A stretch of 64,000 bases of DNA. It comes from a virus. The DNA is taken from IMG/VR virus record IMGVR_UViG_3300020221_002917, positions 1-64,000 of that record. One strand, 5' to 3'. This document shows, in pieces, positions 42,799 through 51,437 of this stretch. The notes beneath the pieces are model-generated. The model was not told where the DNA came from and searched no databases. It saw only the letters and a list, made by a program, of their open reading frames with translations. The stretch's first letter is position 1. Every line of letters starts with the position of its first letter. The translations under genes were made by a program, and so were the position numbers.

Positions 42799-43564
42799 AA
42801 AGTTTTCTGTGTTGTTTGTTTAGATTAAAAATATATTTTAACAACTTGCTATTAGAAAATCTATATAAATGTAAAATATCTTTATTAAAACAATGCCCAC
42901 CCCATCCAAATCTACCGTCTGTACCTGGTACAACTGTATGTGATTTGCCTATTCTGTTATCATTTAATAAAATCTCTACAAAAGTACTAAAGGTAGATTT
43001 GATTTTGCTCTTTTTAAAAATTTTATAAAGCTCATTAAAAAAAGTTATCTTTGATGCCAAAAACGAATTACTAGCATACTTGACCAATGAAGCTGTTTTA
43101 ATATCGGTGTAAATGACTTTTTTAACCTTTTTAAGTCGGCTCTTAAGCAAGCTGCTTACCACTATACAGCTAGATTTTGAACCGCCTAAGATAATAAATT
43201 TCTGGGTCTTAAAATCTTTTATATTAGTGCGGTGCGAGAGAAATTCTGGATAATGTATTACAGAAATGTTCTTGTTGACCCGTTCTATTTTTTCATAAAT
43301 TAAAGGAAGCGCGGTTGATTTACAGCAAACAATATTACCAGGTAATAGTTTGTTTATTTTCTTAACAACAGATTGAAGTAAGTAAAAATTGTCTTCTTTA
43401 GGAGTGTCCAGCGAAACAAAAATTGTTTTAAATTTTTGACCTTTTAAATCTTCTAGTTTTATTCTACTATATCTTGGGTCTACTATTACACATTCATCTT
43501 TTTTAAATATAGATACAACAGCAGAGCCCACATATCCCTTGCCTACAATTAGAATCTTATTCAT
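42791..43564 (-). CDS. Short UDP-glucose/GDP-mannose dehydrogenase-like protein
   Basis: A 257-residue protein with the NAD-binding start GKGYVG (8-13), the family block PEFLSHRTNIKDF, the central dimerisation helix KYASNSFLASKITFFNEL and the catalytic-Cys segment GWGGHCFNKD (Cys at about 225; the canonical form is GFGGSCFPKD). Full-length enzymes have 390-430 residues; the whole C-terminal UDP-sugar-binding domain is missing here. It could still oxidise a sugar nucleotide in a dimer, or be a regulatory remnant. It opens the sugar-related island and overlaps both neighbours by 8 nt. Confidence 0.75.
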   Translation of the reverse strand: MNKILIVGKGYVGSAVVSIFKKDECVIVDPRYSRIKLEDLKGQKFKTIFVSLDTPKEDNFYLLQSVVKKINKLLPGNIVCCKSTALPLIYEKIERVNKNISVIHYPEFLSHRTNIKDFKTQKFIILGGSKSSCIVVSSLLKSRLKKVKKVIYTDIKTASLVKYASNSFLASKITFFNELYKIFKKSKIKSTFSTFVEILLNDNRIGKSHTVVPGTDGRFGWGGHCFNKDILHLYRFSNSKLLKYIFNLNKQHRKLYV

Positions 43565-43745
43565 TTTGAGAAATAATTTTAATATACTTGTCTCTCAAGG
43601 ATACTAAAGTACAATGTTCACATTTTTTGTTTAAAAGGCCATTGTACTCTTTAAAGTAAGCATCTCTAAGAGATCTACAATTTTTAATGTTTTCTGGGCA
43701 TAAAGCATCTTCATTAAAAAACGCTAATATATCATCTAGTTCCAT
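43557..43745 (-). CDS. Small Cys-containing protein (62 aa)
   Basis: Reads MELDDILAFFNEDALCPENI, with four Cys in LCPENIKNC and KKCEHCTLV, so a small zinc knot is possible. It is coupled to the dehydrogenase gene (8-nt overlap) and follows the GT8 gene by 3 nt. No family is recognised. Confidence 0.55.
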   Translation of the reverse strand: MELDDILAFFNEDALCPENIKNCRSLRDAYFKEYNGLLNKKCEHCTLVSLRDKYIKIISQNE

Positions 43746-43748
43746 ATA

Positions 43749-44549
43749 TTAAGTATACTTTTTATATAAATTAACAAGCTTTTTAGACGTAAGAACTGCA
43801 AAGAACTGTCCGTATTTTGATGCTAATTTGTTAGTGGCGTAACTATCTATAGAATTATTCCACGGCTTACGTTTACCAATATAATGTATATTATAGTCTA
43901 GTAAATTAATTTTTGGCTTTATATCATCTATACACAAGTTATATTTTTTTGGTAATTTGGTAAATGTTTTAAAGAAATTGTTTAGAATGGGCTCATTTCC
44001 TATCCATAATTGTTTTTTTACACGGATATCCAAAATAGCTGGCTGCTTAGAAAGCTTTATTAAACTATCCCGGGTTTCTTTATTTAAAAACTTCTTCCCA
44101 ATAATCATTAAGCCGGCATTAAACCCCGGTCTTTTTCCTATCTGAACATTAGTCCCTCTAGACCTTGGAACAGCACCAAAATTACATTTTATCTTAGCCA
44201 ATTTGGATATATCTATATTAAAAATTATATCAGAATCAAAGAAAATTATCCTATCAAATTTATCGAGTAAAAATATATCATATCTATAGTTAAAATTATA
44301 ATTCCAAACTCTATTTTCACCGGATTGATACTCAGGGTAGTTATTAGAGTCTACATGTTTAAAAGAAATATTTTTATATATTTTCTTAAGTAAGCTTTTA
44401 TTATAATCAGATAAGCCTCCCCACTCTAAGATTATTATAGGGTAGCTAAATGTAGGGGTATTTTTAATGAGGCTTTTAATTGCTGCAACCGCTCCAGGCA
44501 AAAAATCATCGCTTAACGTAGTTACAAACGCTATATTACAAGAGTTCAT
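43749..44549 (-). CDS. Glycosyltransferase family 8-like
   Basis: A 266-residue GT-A enzyme. The metal-binding DxD is in IIFFDSDIIF (Asp105-Ser-Asp107). The N-terminal FVTTLSDDFLPGAVAAIKSL, FNAGLMIIGKKF and the C-terminal HYIGKRKPWNN follow GT8 (glycogenin/LgtC) enzymes, which use UDP-Glc or UDP-Gal. It is a paralogue of the plus-strand gene at 55156-55977, with the same DSD position. Very AT rich. Acceptor unknown. Confidence 0.8.
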   Translation of the reverse strand: MNSCNIAFVTTLSDDFLPGAVAAIKSLIKNTPTFSYPIIILEWGGLSDYNKSLLKKIYKNISFKHVDSNNYPEYQSGENRVWNYNFNYRYDIFLLDKFDRIIFFDSDIIFNIDISKLAKIKCNFGAVPRSRGTNVQIGKRPGFNAGLMIIGKKFLNKETRDSLIKLSKQPAILDIRVKKQLWIGNEPILNNFFKTFTKLPKKYNLCIDDIKPKINLLDYNIHYIGKRKPWNNSIDSYATNKLASKYGQFFAVLTSKKLVNLYKKYT

Positions 44550-45282
44550 GTTTTTTTAATAGGTTATAAAATAGAGTAGTAGGCAATGGTTTATTAAAAT
44601 CTCGCTTTATAGAATAGTCCCAGCGACCAGTAGAAATTGCCTCATTACACCAATGAATAGCATACTTAGGTAAATTAATATATTTGGTGAATACTCCTAT
44701 GTTTAACATTTTTCTTATCTCCTCAATATCATCATTACCAAACCAATCTTTTTGAACAATAAACTTATCAATACCGTGCTTGTATACGCAATCTCTTAAT
44801 ATCTCTAATGGTTTAATCCATCTATCGTTATCCTTATCGACAAGTCTTTCGGTTTCAGCTATACAATCTTCTAGAAAACTATTATTGTTAGGGGTCTTAA
44901 GGATATTACCAACAATTTTAGTATTTTTATGAGGTCTTATAACATACTCCTGATTAATATTATTGAAAGGGGCTAGACAGGTAACATCCATATCACAATA
45001 CCACCCGCCAACTTTATTCAAAAGATAATATCTAAATAAGTCAGAAAACCCACCGATACTATTTACACGACAATCGCCGTTACCGGTATATTTAAATATT
45101 CGATCTTCGGAAAGTATTTCATTAGCATTATTAACCCCGACACCTGAAGGCACCCCGTGGCATTTGATATTGTAAGCCCATAGAATTGTTTTATGTCCAT
45201 GGTCTAAAAATGACTTCAATGATAGCTGCTCTAATAATCCAAGCTTGTCTCCTAACCAGAAGAAGTTAATTGTTTCACTCAT
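44536..45282 (-). CDS. GT32/capsular-polysaccharide-type glycosyltransferase
   Basis: A 248-residue protein of the Och1/GT32 sugar-transferase group: NFFWLGDKLGLLEQLSLKSF at the N-terminus, then GGFSDLFRYYLLNKVGGWYCDMDV with the DxD at residues 97-99, and AIHWCNEAISTGRWD near the end. GT32 enzymes add mannose, galactose or other hexoses and occur in capsule loci. Its ATG lies 8 nt inside the previous gene, and its own end overlaps the GT8 gene by 14 nt. A role in glycan building is clear; the sugar is not. Confidence 0.78.
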   Translation of the reverse strand: MSETINFFWLGDKLGLLEQLSLKSFLDHGHKTILWAYNIKCHGVPSGVGVNNANEILSEDRIFKYTGNGDCRVNSIGGFSDLFRYYLLNKVGGWYCDMDVTCLAPFNNINQEYVIRPHKNTKIVGNILKTPNNNSFLEDCIAETERLVDKDNDRWIKPLEILRDCVYKHGIDKFIVQKDWFGNDDIEEIRKMLNIGVFTKYINLPKYAIHWCNEAISTGRWDYSIKRDFNKPLPTTLFYNLLKKHELL

Positions 45283-46144
45283 TGTCTATGTAATATGGTT
45301 CAGGTTGAAGATAGCTGGGCCAGGTTTTAATAATTTCACTGATAGAATTACAACCTAATAGAACAGTTTTATCTATTTGTTTGATCATTAATTCAAGTAT
45401 ATCACATTGCTGTAAAAAATCCTCTTTATCAACACCCTCGGCTTTTAGAATATTTTGTTTGGCCGTATCCAACTGTAAGAGTTGCTCTTCTTTTTGTTCT
45501 TCTATAAGGCTATACCATATATTCTTAAACGCATTAATATAATCTGGATCGTTTATTTGCTCTGCAGCGTTTGTAATACCAAGCCTTCTAAAAGCTCCTT
45601 TTATTTTTCTATTATCAGAATCCTTAATAAGAAAGTACTTTTTAATAATATCTTCTTTAATTTTATCATAAACAATTTCTCTTGAAATATTATCTCGCTT
45701 TTCAGGGTAAAACTTCATATAATAATAATCATCTAGCAAATCATTAGAAAATCGGTTGCAAGGTTCTAGTTGTTCGGAAGAGTACATTATAAATCTGGCC
45801 CGCTCTTCTTGAATTTTTTTAGTTGTAGTTTCGATATAATGTTTACTCTTTATAAGAAAATCTTCCCCAAATAAATTTGTATATTCGGTATTTTTTTCAA
45901 AATCATCTAAAAAAATATGCTTAGGAACATAAAGATACTCTAGACATGTAACAGAGTTTTCATCGAACTCTACGGGCTGCTCTGTAATAATATCTGTAAA
46001 TTCAGAATCTGAACCTTTCAACCCAAATAAGTCTGCATGCTTACTATTACAAACAGTTCTAAAGATAGCAATACCATTATTAATAAAACTAATTTTTATA
46101 ATAATTCCCCTTAAGGATAGTTTTTGTGCCAACTTGTAGAGCAT
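45275..46144 (-). CDS. Hypothetical protein with C-terminal WP-x-L-x-P-x-P motif (289 aa)
   Basis: The central region is helical and charged (about 140-260). The end SISEIIKTWPSYLQPEPYYI resembles the ending of the protein at 57335-58273 (SIQELIMFWPEELSPGPQITI), so the two may share a C-terminal domain and flank the sugar/radical-SAM island. No known family is recognised. It starts near 46144 with ATATATGC and no clear Shine-Dalgarno sequence, and overlaps the GT32 gene by 8 nt. Confidence 0.55.
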   Translation of the reverse strand: MLYKLAQKLSLRGIIIKISFINNGIAIFRTVCNSKHADLFGLKGSDSEFTDIITEQPVEFDENSVTCLEYLYVPKHIFLDDFEKNTEYTNLFGEDFLIKSKHYIETTTKKIQEERARFIMYSSEQLEPCNRFSNDLLDDYYYMKFYPEKRDNISREIVYDKIKEDIIKKYFLIKDSDNRKIKGAFRRLGITNAAEQINDPDYINAFKNIWYSLIEEQKEEQLLQLDTAKQNILKAEGVDKEDFLQQCDILELMIKQIDKTVLLGCNSISEIIKTWPSYLQPEPYYIDNE

Positions 46145-46151
46145 ATATTAA

Positions 46152-47246
46152 TTAGAAATAATTTTCTAATTTGCCCTTTCTTCTTATATCCAGTGTGAGA
46201 CAATGATGTCCTCCACCAAATAATCGACTATGTCTTAATCTGTTTGGTGTTACCTCTACTTTAAATGGTTTTAGCCTTTTAGATAAAATATCATAATATT
46301 CTGGCTGACATATGACTTCGTTCGGTGAAAGAGAGAGCAGGTTACAAAATATTTTCTCTGATGCAATAGGCATATAATCAGGGGTTTTGTGCGGCTCTAG
46401 TAAAGAAGGAACATAGACAATATCCCATTTTCTTAGTGGCTCAGGCAATTTGTGCTTTATGGGGAGGGTTAAGATTGCTAACCCCGGGCGAATAGGAAGA
46501 AATAAAGAATCTATATGGTTATCAAATATATTAACGGTCCATACTTTATATTTTTTACCTAGATGTCTCTGTAGCCACTCTGCGCCCAATCTCTCATGTT
46601 CAGTTGGCGCGTTAAACATTATTGTGTTGCCCATTCTAATACAATTTGCTGCATCAAACATTATCTCTACCCCACAATCTAGATTACTATGTTCTTGTTG
46701 TTTAAGAGTATCATAATACTTTTTTATTTCTGGTGTTTGCTCTACTCTAGAATAATCTATAGACTTATCAGTACTTAAGGGCCTTGGGGCAGCCGTCCAT
46801 TTAGCCCCTCTCTTAAAGTAGTCTAAGAATAAATGCTTAAGATAATCGTTTTCAAATTGACGCCACCGTGCCAATACAGATGTTTCTATTATTTCATTAC
46901 CTACTACTAGTGTAAGATCTCGAACATTGAGAGCAGGATAGTTGCTTGATGACCAACAAAGCGTTTTCACTTCATGAGGTCCTGCAGGTTCCTTAGGCCT
47001 TCTTACAGTAATATTTCTTTGTTTTAAAATATTGACAAATGACTCTAAATCCTCTCTTAATTCTTCAATATATCTCTTTTCTAAATACCATCTTCCTGCA
47101 TATAATGCGCCATCTGGTCCTAAAAGATTATCATGAAAAAAGAATTTAAACCCCAGATCATCTGAAGGAAGATCTGCTGGAAATCCATTACCAACAATAA
47201 TCTCCTCTAAAGGATCCCATTCATTATAGCTATTAACACATTTCAT
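46152..47246 (-). CDS. Glycine/inosamine-type amidinotransferase
   Basis: A 364-residue protein of the arginine:glycine amidinotransferase family (pentein fold), which moves an amidino group from arginine to an amine. Family signatures are visible: N-terminal NSYNEWDPLEEIIVG, MFDAANCIRMG with the Asp, FDNHIDSLFLPIRPG with the His, and LFGGGHHCLTLDIRR with Cys349 as nucleophile. All three catalytic residues are in place. Relatives make guanidinoacetate or the guanidino groups of aminocyclitols. Between glycosyltransferase and radical-SAM genes, it may modify an amino sugar or a peptide (inference). Confidence 0.85.
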   Translation of the reverse strand: MKCVNSYNEWDPLEEIIVGNGFPADLPSDDLGFKFFFHDNLLGPDGALYAGRWYLEKRYIEELREDLESFVNILKQRNITVRRPKEPAGPHEVKTLCWSSSNYPALNVRDLTLVVGNEIIETSVLARWRQFENDYLKHLFLDYFKRGAKWTAAPRPLSTDKSIDYSRVEQTPEIKKYYDTLKQQEHSNLDCGVEIMFDAANCIRMGNTIMFNAPTEHERLGAEWLQRHLGKKYKVWTVNIFDNHIDSLFLPIRPGLAILTLPIKHKLPEPLRKWDIVYVPSLLEPHKTPDYMPIASEKIFCNLLSLSPNEVICQPEYYDILSKRLKPFKVEVTPNRLRHSRLFGGGHHCLTLDIRRKGKLENYF

Positions 47247-48085
47247 ACTTTATCGAGTAATTTTTCTAATTTATTTTTAAAGGCTAGCGGATCTATATTT
47301 ACTACATTTTTTAATTCTTTTTCTGTAACGCTCCAATACAGTGCAATTGTATTGTTTTTATAGACACCGAAGTAACAAGGTAAGAGGTCGTGGTCTTGGG
47401 TAAAGTATTCTACACAGTCTTTAATTAAAGTATGATGAAAAAAAGTTTTTTGAATATTAGAGTAAGCAGCCTCGTTTTTATATGAATATACTACTATTAT
47501 TTTTTGATCACCGTTATCAAATTCTGTAAATTCTATATGATCAATACACCCCCCGTCTAATGTTAGATTATATTTTTGCTTAAAATACTCTATGTCATCA
47601 CTTTCCGTAAAGTAAAAATAGTATTTCTTTTTAACAGAAGAACCAGTATACTCAAATGAAATGCCCGTTCTCTTAAAAGTTGGCCTTTCCTTATAAATTT
47701 TACACTCTGTAAATTCTTTTATTACACGGTTTAATTTAATATGAAAATATTGAGTGGGTAGATGGTCTTTGTCTACTTTTATACCAAAGCAAAGGCTAGA
47801 TGAAAGGGTGTTGTCCCAATAACTAAAATAGTAGTTAAAGTCTTTGTCTGTTGGTAAGAACTTTAAGATTTCGTACTTTTTAAATTTTCTAAATATTTCA
47901 CAATAGATCTTAAAATTTAGTAATTTATTTTCTTTAAAGTTAAAAGATATTAGTGTAGAAAGCTTAGAGGGAAACCCTGTTTGATTAATATCTTTAACCC
48001 CCCTACCAATATTATTAATATTCTTAATAAACTTTTGTATGGGTAAAGAATTATAAAAATTTAAAAATATTTCTTTGAAATGCAT
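47243..48085 (-). CDS. Hypothetical protein linked to radical-SAM gene (280 aa)
   Basis: No known family. It is rich in Phe, Tyr and Lys with mixed alpha/beta pattern (YFSYWDNTLSSSLCFGIKVD, GGCIDHIEFTEFDNGDQKIIVV). It overlaps the radical-SAM gene by 25 nt and the amidinotransferase gene by ATGA, so it is co-translated with both. It could bind the shared substrate or act as an accessory subunit. Aromatic prenyltransferase-like beta patterns were considered but cannot be supported. Confidence 0.55.
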   Translation of the reverse strand: MHFKEIFLNFYNSLPIQKFIKNINNIGRGVKDINQTGFPSKLSTLISFNFKENKLLNFKIYCEIFRKFKKYEILKFLPTDKDFNYYFSYWDNTLSSSLCFGIKVDKDHLPTQYFHIKLNRVIKEFTECKIYKERPTFKRTGISFEYTGSSVKKKYYFYFTESDDIEYFKQKYNLTLDGGCIDHIEFTEFDNGDQKIIVVYSYKNEAAYSNIQKTFFHHTLIKDCVEYFTQDHDLLPCYFGVYKNNTIALYWSVTEKELKNVVNIDPLAFKNKLEKLLDKV

Positions 48086-49323
48086 TTGATATCTCCATAT
48101 TCATTAAAAACATTATTAAAAGCAAGCCCGGTCTTTTTATCATTTTCATCTATAAAAGTAAAAAAATGCTGTAGCTCTAAATTATCTTTTGGTACGCTTA
48201 TATGGTTTATAAGTGTGTCAATAAAGTTAACGGGGTTACATCTGTTAGGGTATGTATCTACCTTATCAGTTAAGTTGTCCTTTATCCATTGTTGATAGCC
48301 GCGCCATTTTTCTAAAAGTTTGTTTTTATATTTTAAAGGCAAAATGTTGGCTTGAAGATATGAAGGAGAATCTAATACATAATATCTTACTTCGTCAGCC
48401 CCTATAAGACCTCGATTATACCAATCTCTATGAAAATCTGGAAAAGAGAAAATATTAAATATACTAATTACAGGTTGCAAGTAAAACTTAATACTAGGAT
48501 ATTTTAAAAGCTCTATTCTATTTTCTAATATCTTACTGTAAGAACTTCCAAACCTTATGTATTCAAGTCTAGATTCCCTATCATCTATACTTCCAAATAT
48601 TACTGCATTTTTAAATTTGCTCAGTATTTCAAAAATATTTCTACCTTTATAATTTACAACACTCATATTAGTGATAAAAAACAATCTTATATCTGTACGG
48701 TTTCTTGTAATAAGTTCTTCTAGAATATCATAATAGCTGTCTTGTATGGCTGACTCCCCAGATGCTAGCCAAAGTTCTTCTATATTATCAAGATATGGAA
48801 ATATCTTATCCTTCATGGCCTCTGTATCTGAGAACGTCTCTAATTTTTCACCAAATCGATTAGAGTATTTTACATTGCAATAACTACATTTAAAATTGCA
48901 TTTGTTTGATTCTATAATATTCCACGCAATAAAGTTTATAGGGTCGACACTTCCATCAGGCTTGGTATTTAGAATGGCTGAGGATGCCTTGTCTATGAGC
49001 TCTAATCCAAAATGTCTTTTGCACGAGTTTATAGAATCATTACAGTTTCTATTACAAAAAGGTATTGCTTCGTTGTTAAGCATCTTGCGTCTTATCTCTT
49101 TAAGATGCTCACTATTCCATAATTTTTCTATATCATCAGAAGTGTTGCCTAATGAGTTGACTCCCCATGCACCCATAACAGGGCATGGATATACTTTTTT
49201 ATCAGTAAAATGATATAAATGTACCCACGGTAAAATACAAAAATGCTTTTGATTTACAATTTGTTCTATGTTATTTTTTAATGATTTCTCTTGCACAAAA
49301 ATATCCTTCAGCGTATTTAACAC
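48061..49323 (-). CDS. Radical-SAM protein with N-terminal twitch-like domain (1)
   Basis: A 420-residue protein. The radical-SAM cluster motif CNFKCSYC is at residues 142-149. Before it lies a Cys-rich N-terminal block (FCILPWVHLYHFTDKKVYPC, residues 28-47, and Cys90, Cys94, Cys101) resembling the twitch/SPASM auxiliary cluster segment but placed upstream of the core. LWLASGESAIQD follows as the usual GGE-type strand. Such enzymes perform radical reactions on peptides, sugars or aminocyclitols. It overlaps the deacetylase gene by 53 nt; a later start is possible but no good ATG is seen. Confidence 0.82.
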   Translation of the reverse strand: MLNTLKDIFVQEKSLKNNIEQIVNQKHFCILPWVHLYHFTDKKVYPCPVMGAWGVNSLGNTSDDIEKLWNSEHLKEIRRKMLNNEAIPFCNRNCNDSINSCKRHFGLELIDKASSAILNTKPDGSVDPINFIAWNIIESNKCNFKCSYCNVKYSNRFGEKLETFSDTEAMKDKIFPYLDNIEELWLASGESAIQDSYYDILEELITRNRTDIRLFFITNMSVVNYKGRNIFEILSKFKNAVIFGSIDDRESRLEYIRFGSSYSKILENRIELLKYPSIKFYLQPVISIFNIFSFPDFHRDWYNRGLIGADEVRYYVLDSPSYLQANILPLKYKNKLLEKWRGYQQWIKDNLTDKVDTYPNRCNPVNFIDTLINHISVPKDNLELQHFFTFIDENDKKTGLAFNNVFNEYGDIKCISKKYF

Positions 49324-49939
49324 CTGCTTGTATACCTCTAAAGCTAGCTACCGCTTTTAGCCCCCACTCAGATCTAGGGTGAGGGGTTTGCATATATTCA
49401 TATTCATACATTTTCAAAAGATTAATCTTTTCCTCTATTTCTTGTTCGGACAATTCCAAAAATATATTAGGGATAAAGCTATGTGCTTCTGTTTGCGGGG
49501 CTTGATCTGTAGAGGATATAATCTCCCCTGTAATTAGTCTCGATGCTTTACATGGCCCTATAGGTCTTATGGCTGCAACAACCGCTTCATAGCATAATTT
49601 ATGTGTTTGATGGTTGTCACCCCAGTGGGTGGTGTAAACGATATCTATATGATTATTAGATACAAGTTCTTCTATTCTTGTGATGAGCTCGAGCTTATTT
49701 GAATGAATATTGTGTTCGTTAAAAATATCTAGATAAAACACCTCGTTATAACCTAACTTATCTTTAACTTTTTCTATAGTGTGAAATTGATGAGTGTTCC
49801 TTTCGTTAGTTAGGTTCTTAGGCCCCATAATAAACGCAACACTAACATGATTGTTCTGCTCTAAATTTCTTTTTATAGCCCCATAAAAGCCTAATATTTC
49901 ATCATCTCCATGAGGAACTATAACCATAGTTTTGACCAT
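49271..49939 (-). CDS. PIG-L/LmbE-type deacetylase
   Basis: A 222-residue protein with the zinc motif VPHGDDEILG (His10, Asp12/Asp13), a later THWGDNHQTHK segment with metal-binding His, and the C-terminal NLLKMYEYEYMQTPHP helix typical of the family. PIG-L enzymes remove N-acetyl groups from amino sugars, as in GPI anchors, mycothiol and aminoglycosides. It is first in the operon that continues with the radical-SAM and amidinotransferase genes. Freeing an amine that the amidinotransferase then uses would be a logical order (inference). Confidence 0.82.
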   Translation of the reverse strand: MVKTMVIVPHGDDEILGFYGAIKRNLEQNNHVSVAFIMGPKNLTNERNTHQFHTIEKVKDKLGYNEVFYLDIFNEHNIHSNKLELITRIEELVSNNHIDIVYTTHWGDNHQTHKLCYEAVVAAIRPIGPCKASRLITGEIISSTDQAPQTEAHSFIPNIFLELSEQEIEEKINLLKMYEYEYMQTPHPRSEWGLKAVASFRGIQAGVKYAEGYFCAREIIKK

Positions 49940-49995
49940 AAATTAATTATAATATAAACCTAGTTGTAATCAATGATATACATCTAAATACGTTT

Positions 49996-50241
49996 ATGGT
50001 ATTTAAGACAAGAGATGAGATAATAAATTTAAATGATAATGGTACTTTTTTAGCCGAACAAATAAGCACAAAACAAAAAATTAGCGGCAATTTCTACAAA
50101 AGTGTTCTAGGTAAAAATATCTTTGCAATTAATTACACCACTGAAGATAAAGAATTTATAGCCTATTATAATTTTAATCAAAAAAAGTTTTTTGGAAGTA
50201 TTTTTTCTTATTCCAAAAATTATGGCGATATTTTAGAGTAA
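49996..50241 (+). CDS. Small hypothetical protein (81 aa)
   Basis: Reads MVFKTRDEIINLNDNGTFLA, with a beta-rich middle (GKNIFAINYTTEDKEFIAYYNF). It stands alone on the plus strand between two minus-strand operons and its last 9 nt overlap the next radical-SAM gene tail to tail. No family is recognised. Possible small regulator or decoration protein; coding is likely because of length and codon pattern. Confidence 0.5.
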   Translation: MVFKTRDEIINLNDNGTFLAEQISTKQKISGNFYKSVLGKNIFAINYTTEDKEFIAYYNFNQKKFFGSIFSYSKNYGDILE

Positions 50242-51387
50242 TCTGTCAAAGTGTTTTTTAATAGTATCTATAGATACAAATTTAGACAAATTGTCTATAT
50301 AATTATTATTACCTAGTTTTTTAAATAAAAATTTTATTATATTGTCTGCAGCCTGAGAAGGCTTGTTATTGTTTGGATATAAATCTATATTATTAGATAA
50401 ATTTTCATTTTCTTTTAAAAAATTAATGTAGCTAATAAGATACTCTTTAAGTTCTTTTTTCTTATTAAACGAAAGCGACTGTATACAAAGTTCTTCTGGA
50501 CCAGTCAAATTAATATATCGAATACCGTCAATGCCTATTATCTTCATATTAATTAAAGTTTCGTGAAATTCTTTTAAGTAGAAAGCACTTAATAAAGATA
50601 TAACACTATTAAAATATATTCTTACTTTATAGTTTTTAAGTTTATTTAAATTGGTTTTTACGGTATTCCAATTTGAGTTGATTCTAATAAAATCGTGTCG
50701 AGTTTCTGAGCTGTCTACACTACAAAAAACTTTAGTATTATTAAATTTTTCTAATAAACTAAAAAACTCTTCATATAGTTCAAAATTATAAGTTAAATTC
50801 GTTGCCATTCCTAATTCTATATTTGGATTATGGTTAATTAAATGTTGTAAGAGTTTTTTATTGTATTTGTTAATAACCGGTTCACCGCCAGATAAAAATA
50901 ATTCTCTAAGATTGTTTGTTATAGGTAGCACTTTTAAATCATAAACAGTATCACTAATTTTCATTATATTGGTTTTATTTTTTCGCTCCCAGCTAGAGCT
51001 ACTAACATCACAACAATATAAACATTGAAGATTACAAAGATTGGATCTTTCTAAAAATAATGCTTTTATATCAACTTTATAACTTCCGTCTGACTTTGTT
51101 TCGTTTTTGTAATTTTTATATACGTCTTCATAAAGAGAATGATTTATAAGGTACATGCAAGAATTTTTCTCTTCATTAGACAGTTCGCATGTAGAATTGG
51201 TAATAACTTTAAGCCGAAGCTTCTTCATCATATCGTGGTTCCAAGCTTCCTCTAGTGTTGTTGTGTTTAGATTACCAAGTAAGTAGTCGTCTCCTTGCCA
51301 GGCTACACTTTCACAGGGATAAATATTGCCGTCCGCTCTTATATAAAGCGAAATCCATGGCAAAATACATAAATTTTTATCAAGCAT
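50233..51387 (-). CDS. Radical-SAM protein with N-terminal twitch-like domain (2)
   Basis: A 384-residue protein with CNLQCLYC at residues 118-125. The N-terminus (NLCILPWISLYIRADGNIYPC, Cys7 and Cys25, then Cys67 and Cys77) parallels that of the 48061-49323 protein, and LFLSGGEPVINK is the GGE strand. Thus the two are paralogues of one subfamily with the auxiliary-cluster region first. It is transcribed separately, divergent from the asparagine-synthetase-like gene with a 50-nt gap. Substrate unknown. Confidence 0.82.
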   Translation of the reverse strand: MLDKNLCILPWISLYIRADGNIYPCESVAWQGDDYLLGNLNTTTLEEAWNHDMMKKLRLKVITNSTCELSNEEKNSCMYLINHSLYEDVYKNYKNETKSDGSYKVDIKALFLERSNLCNLQCLYCCDVSSSSWERKNKTNIMKISDTVYDLKVLPITNNLRELFLSGGEPVINKYNKKLLQHLINHNPNIELGMATNLTYNFELYEEFFSLLEKFNNTKVFCSVDSSETRHDFIRINSNWNTVKTNLNKLKNYKVRIYFNSVISLLSAFYLKEFHETLINMKIIGIDGIRYINLTGPEELCIQSLSFNKKKELKEYLISYINFLKENENLSNNIDLYPNNNKPSQAADNIIKFLFKKLGNNNYIDNLSKFVSIDTIKKHFDRLL

Positions 51388-51425
51388 GCTTTATTTACCT
51401 GTAGTTTTTATTTTTTATACTACTG

Positions 51426-51433
51426 TATAAATA
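51426..51433 (+). promoter_or_regulatory. Consensus late promoter box (TATAAATA)
   Basis: A perfect box ending 4 nt before the ATG at 51438. No room remains for a ribosome binding site. Confidence 0.6.
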
Positions 51434-51437
51434 TTTT

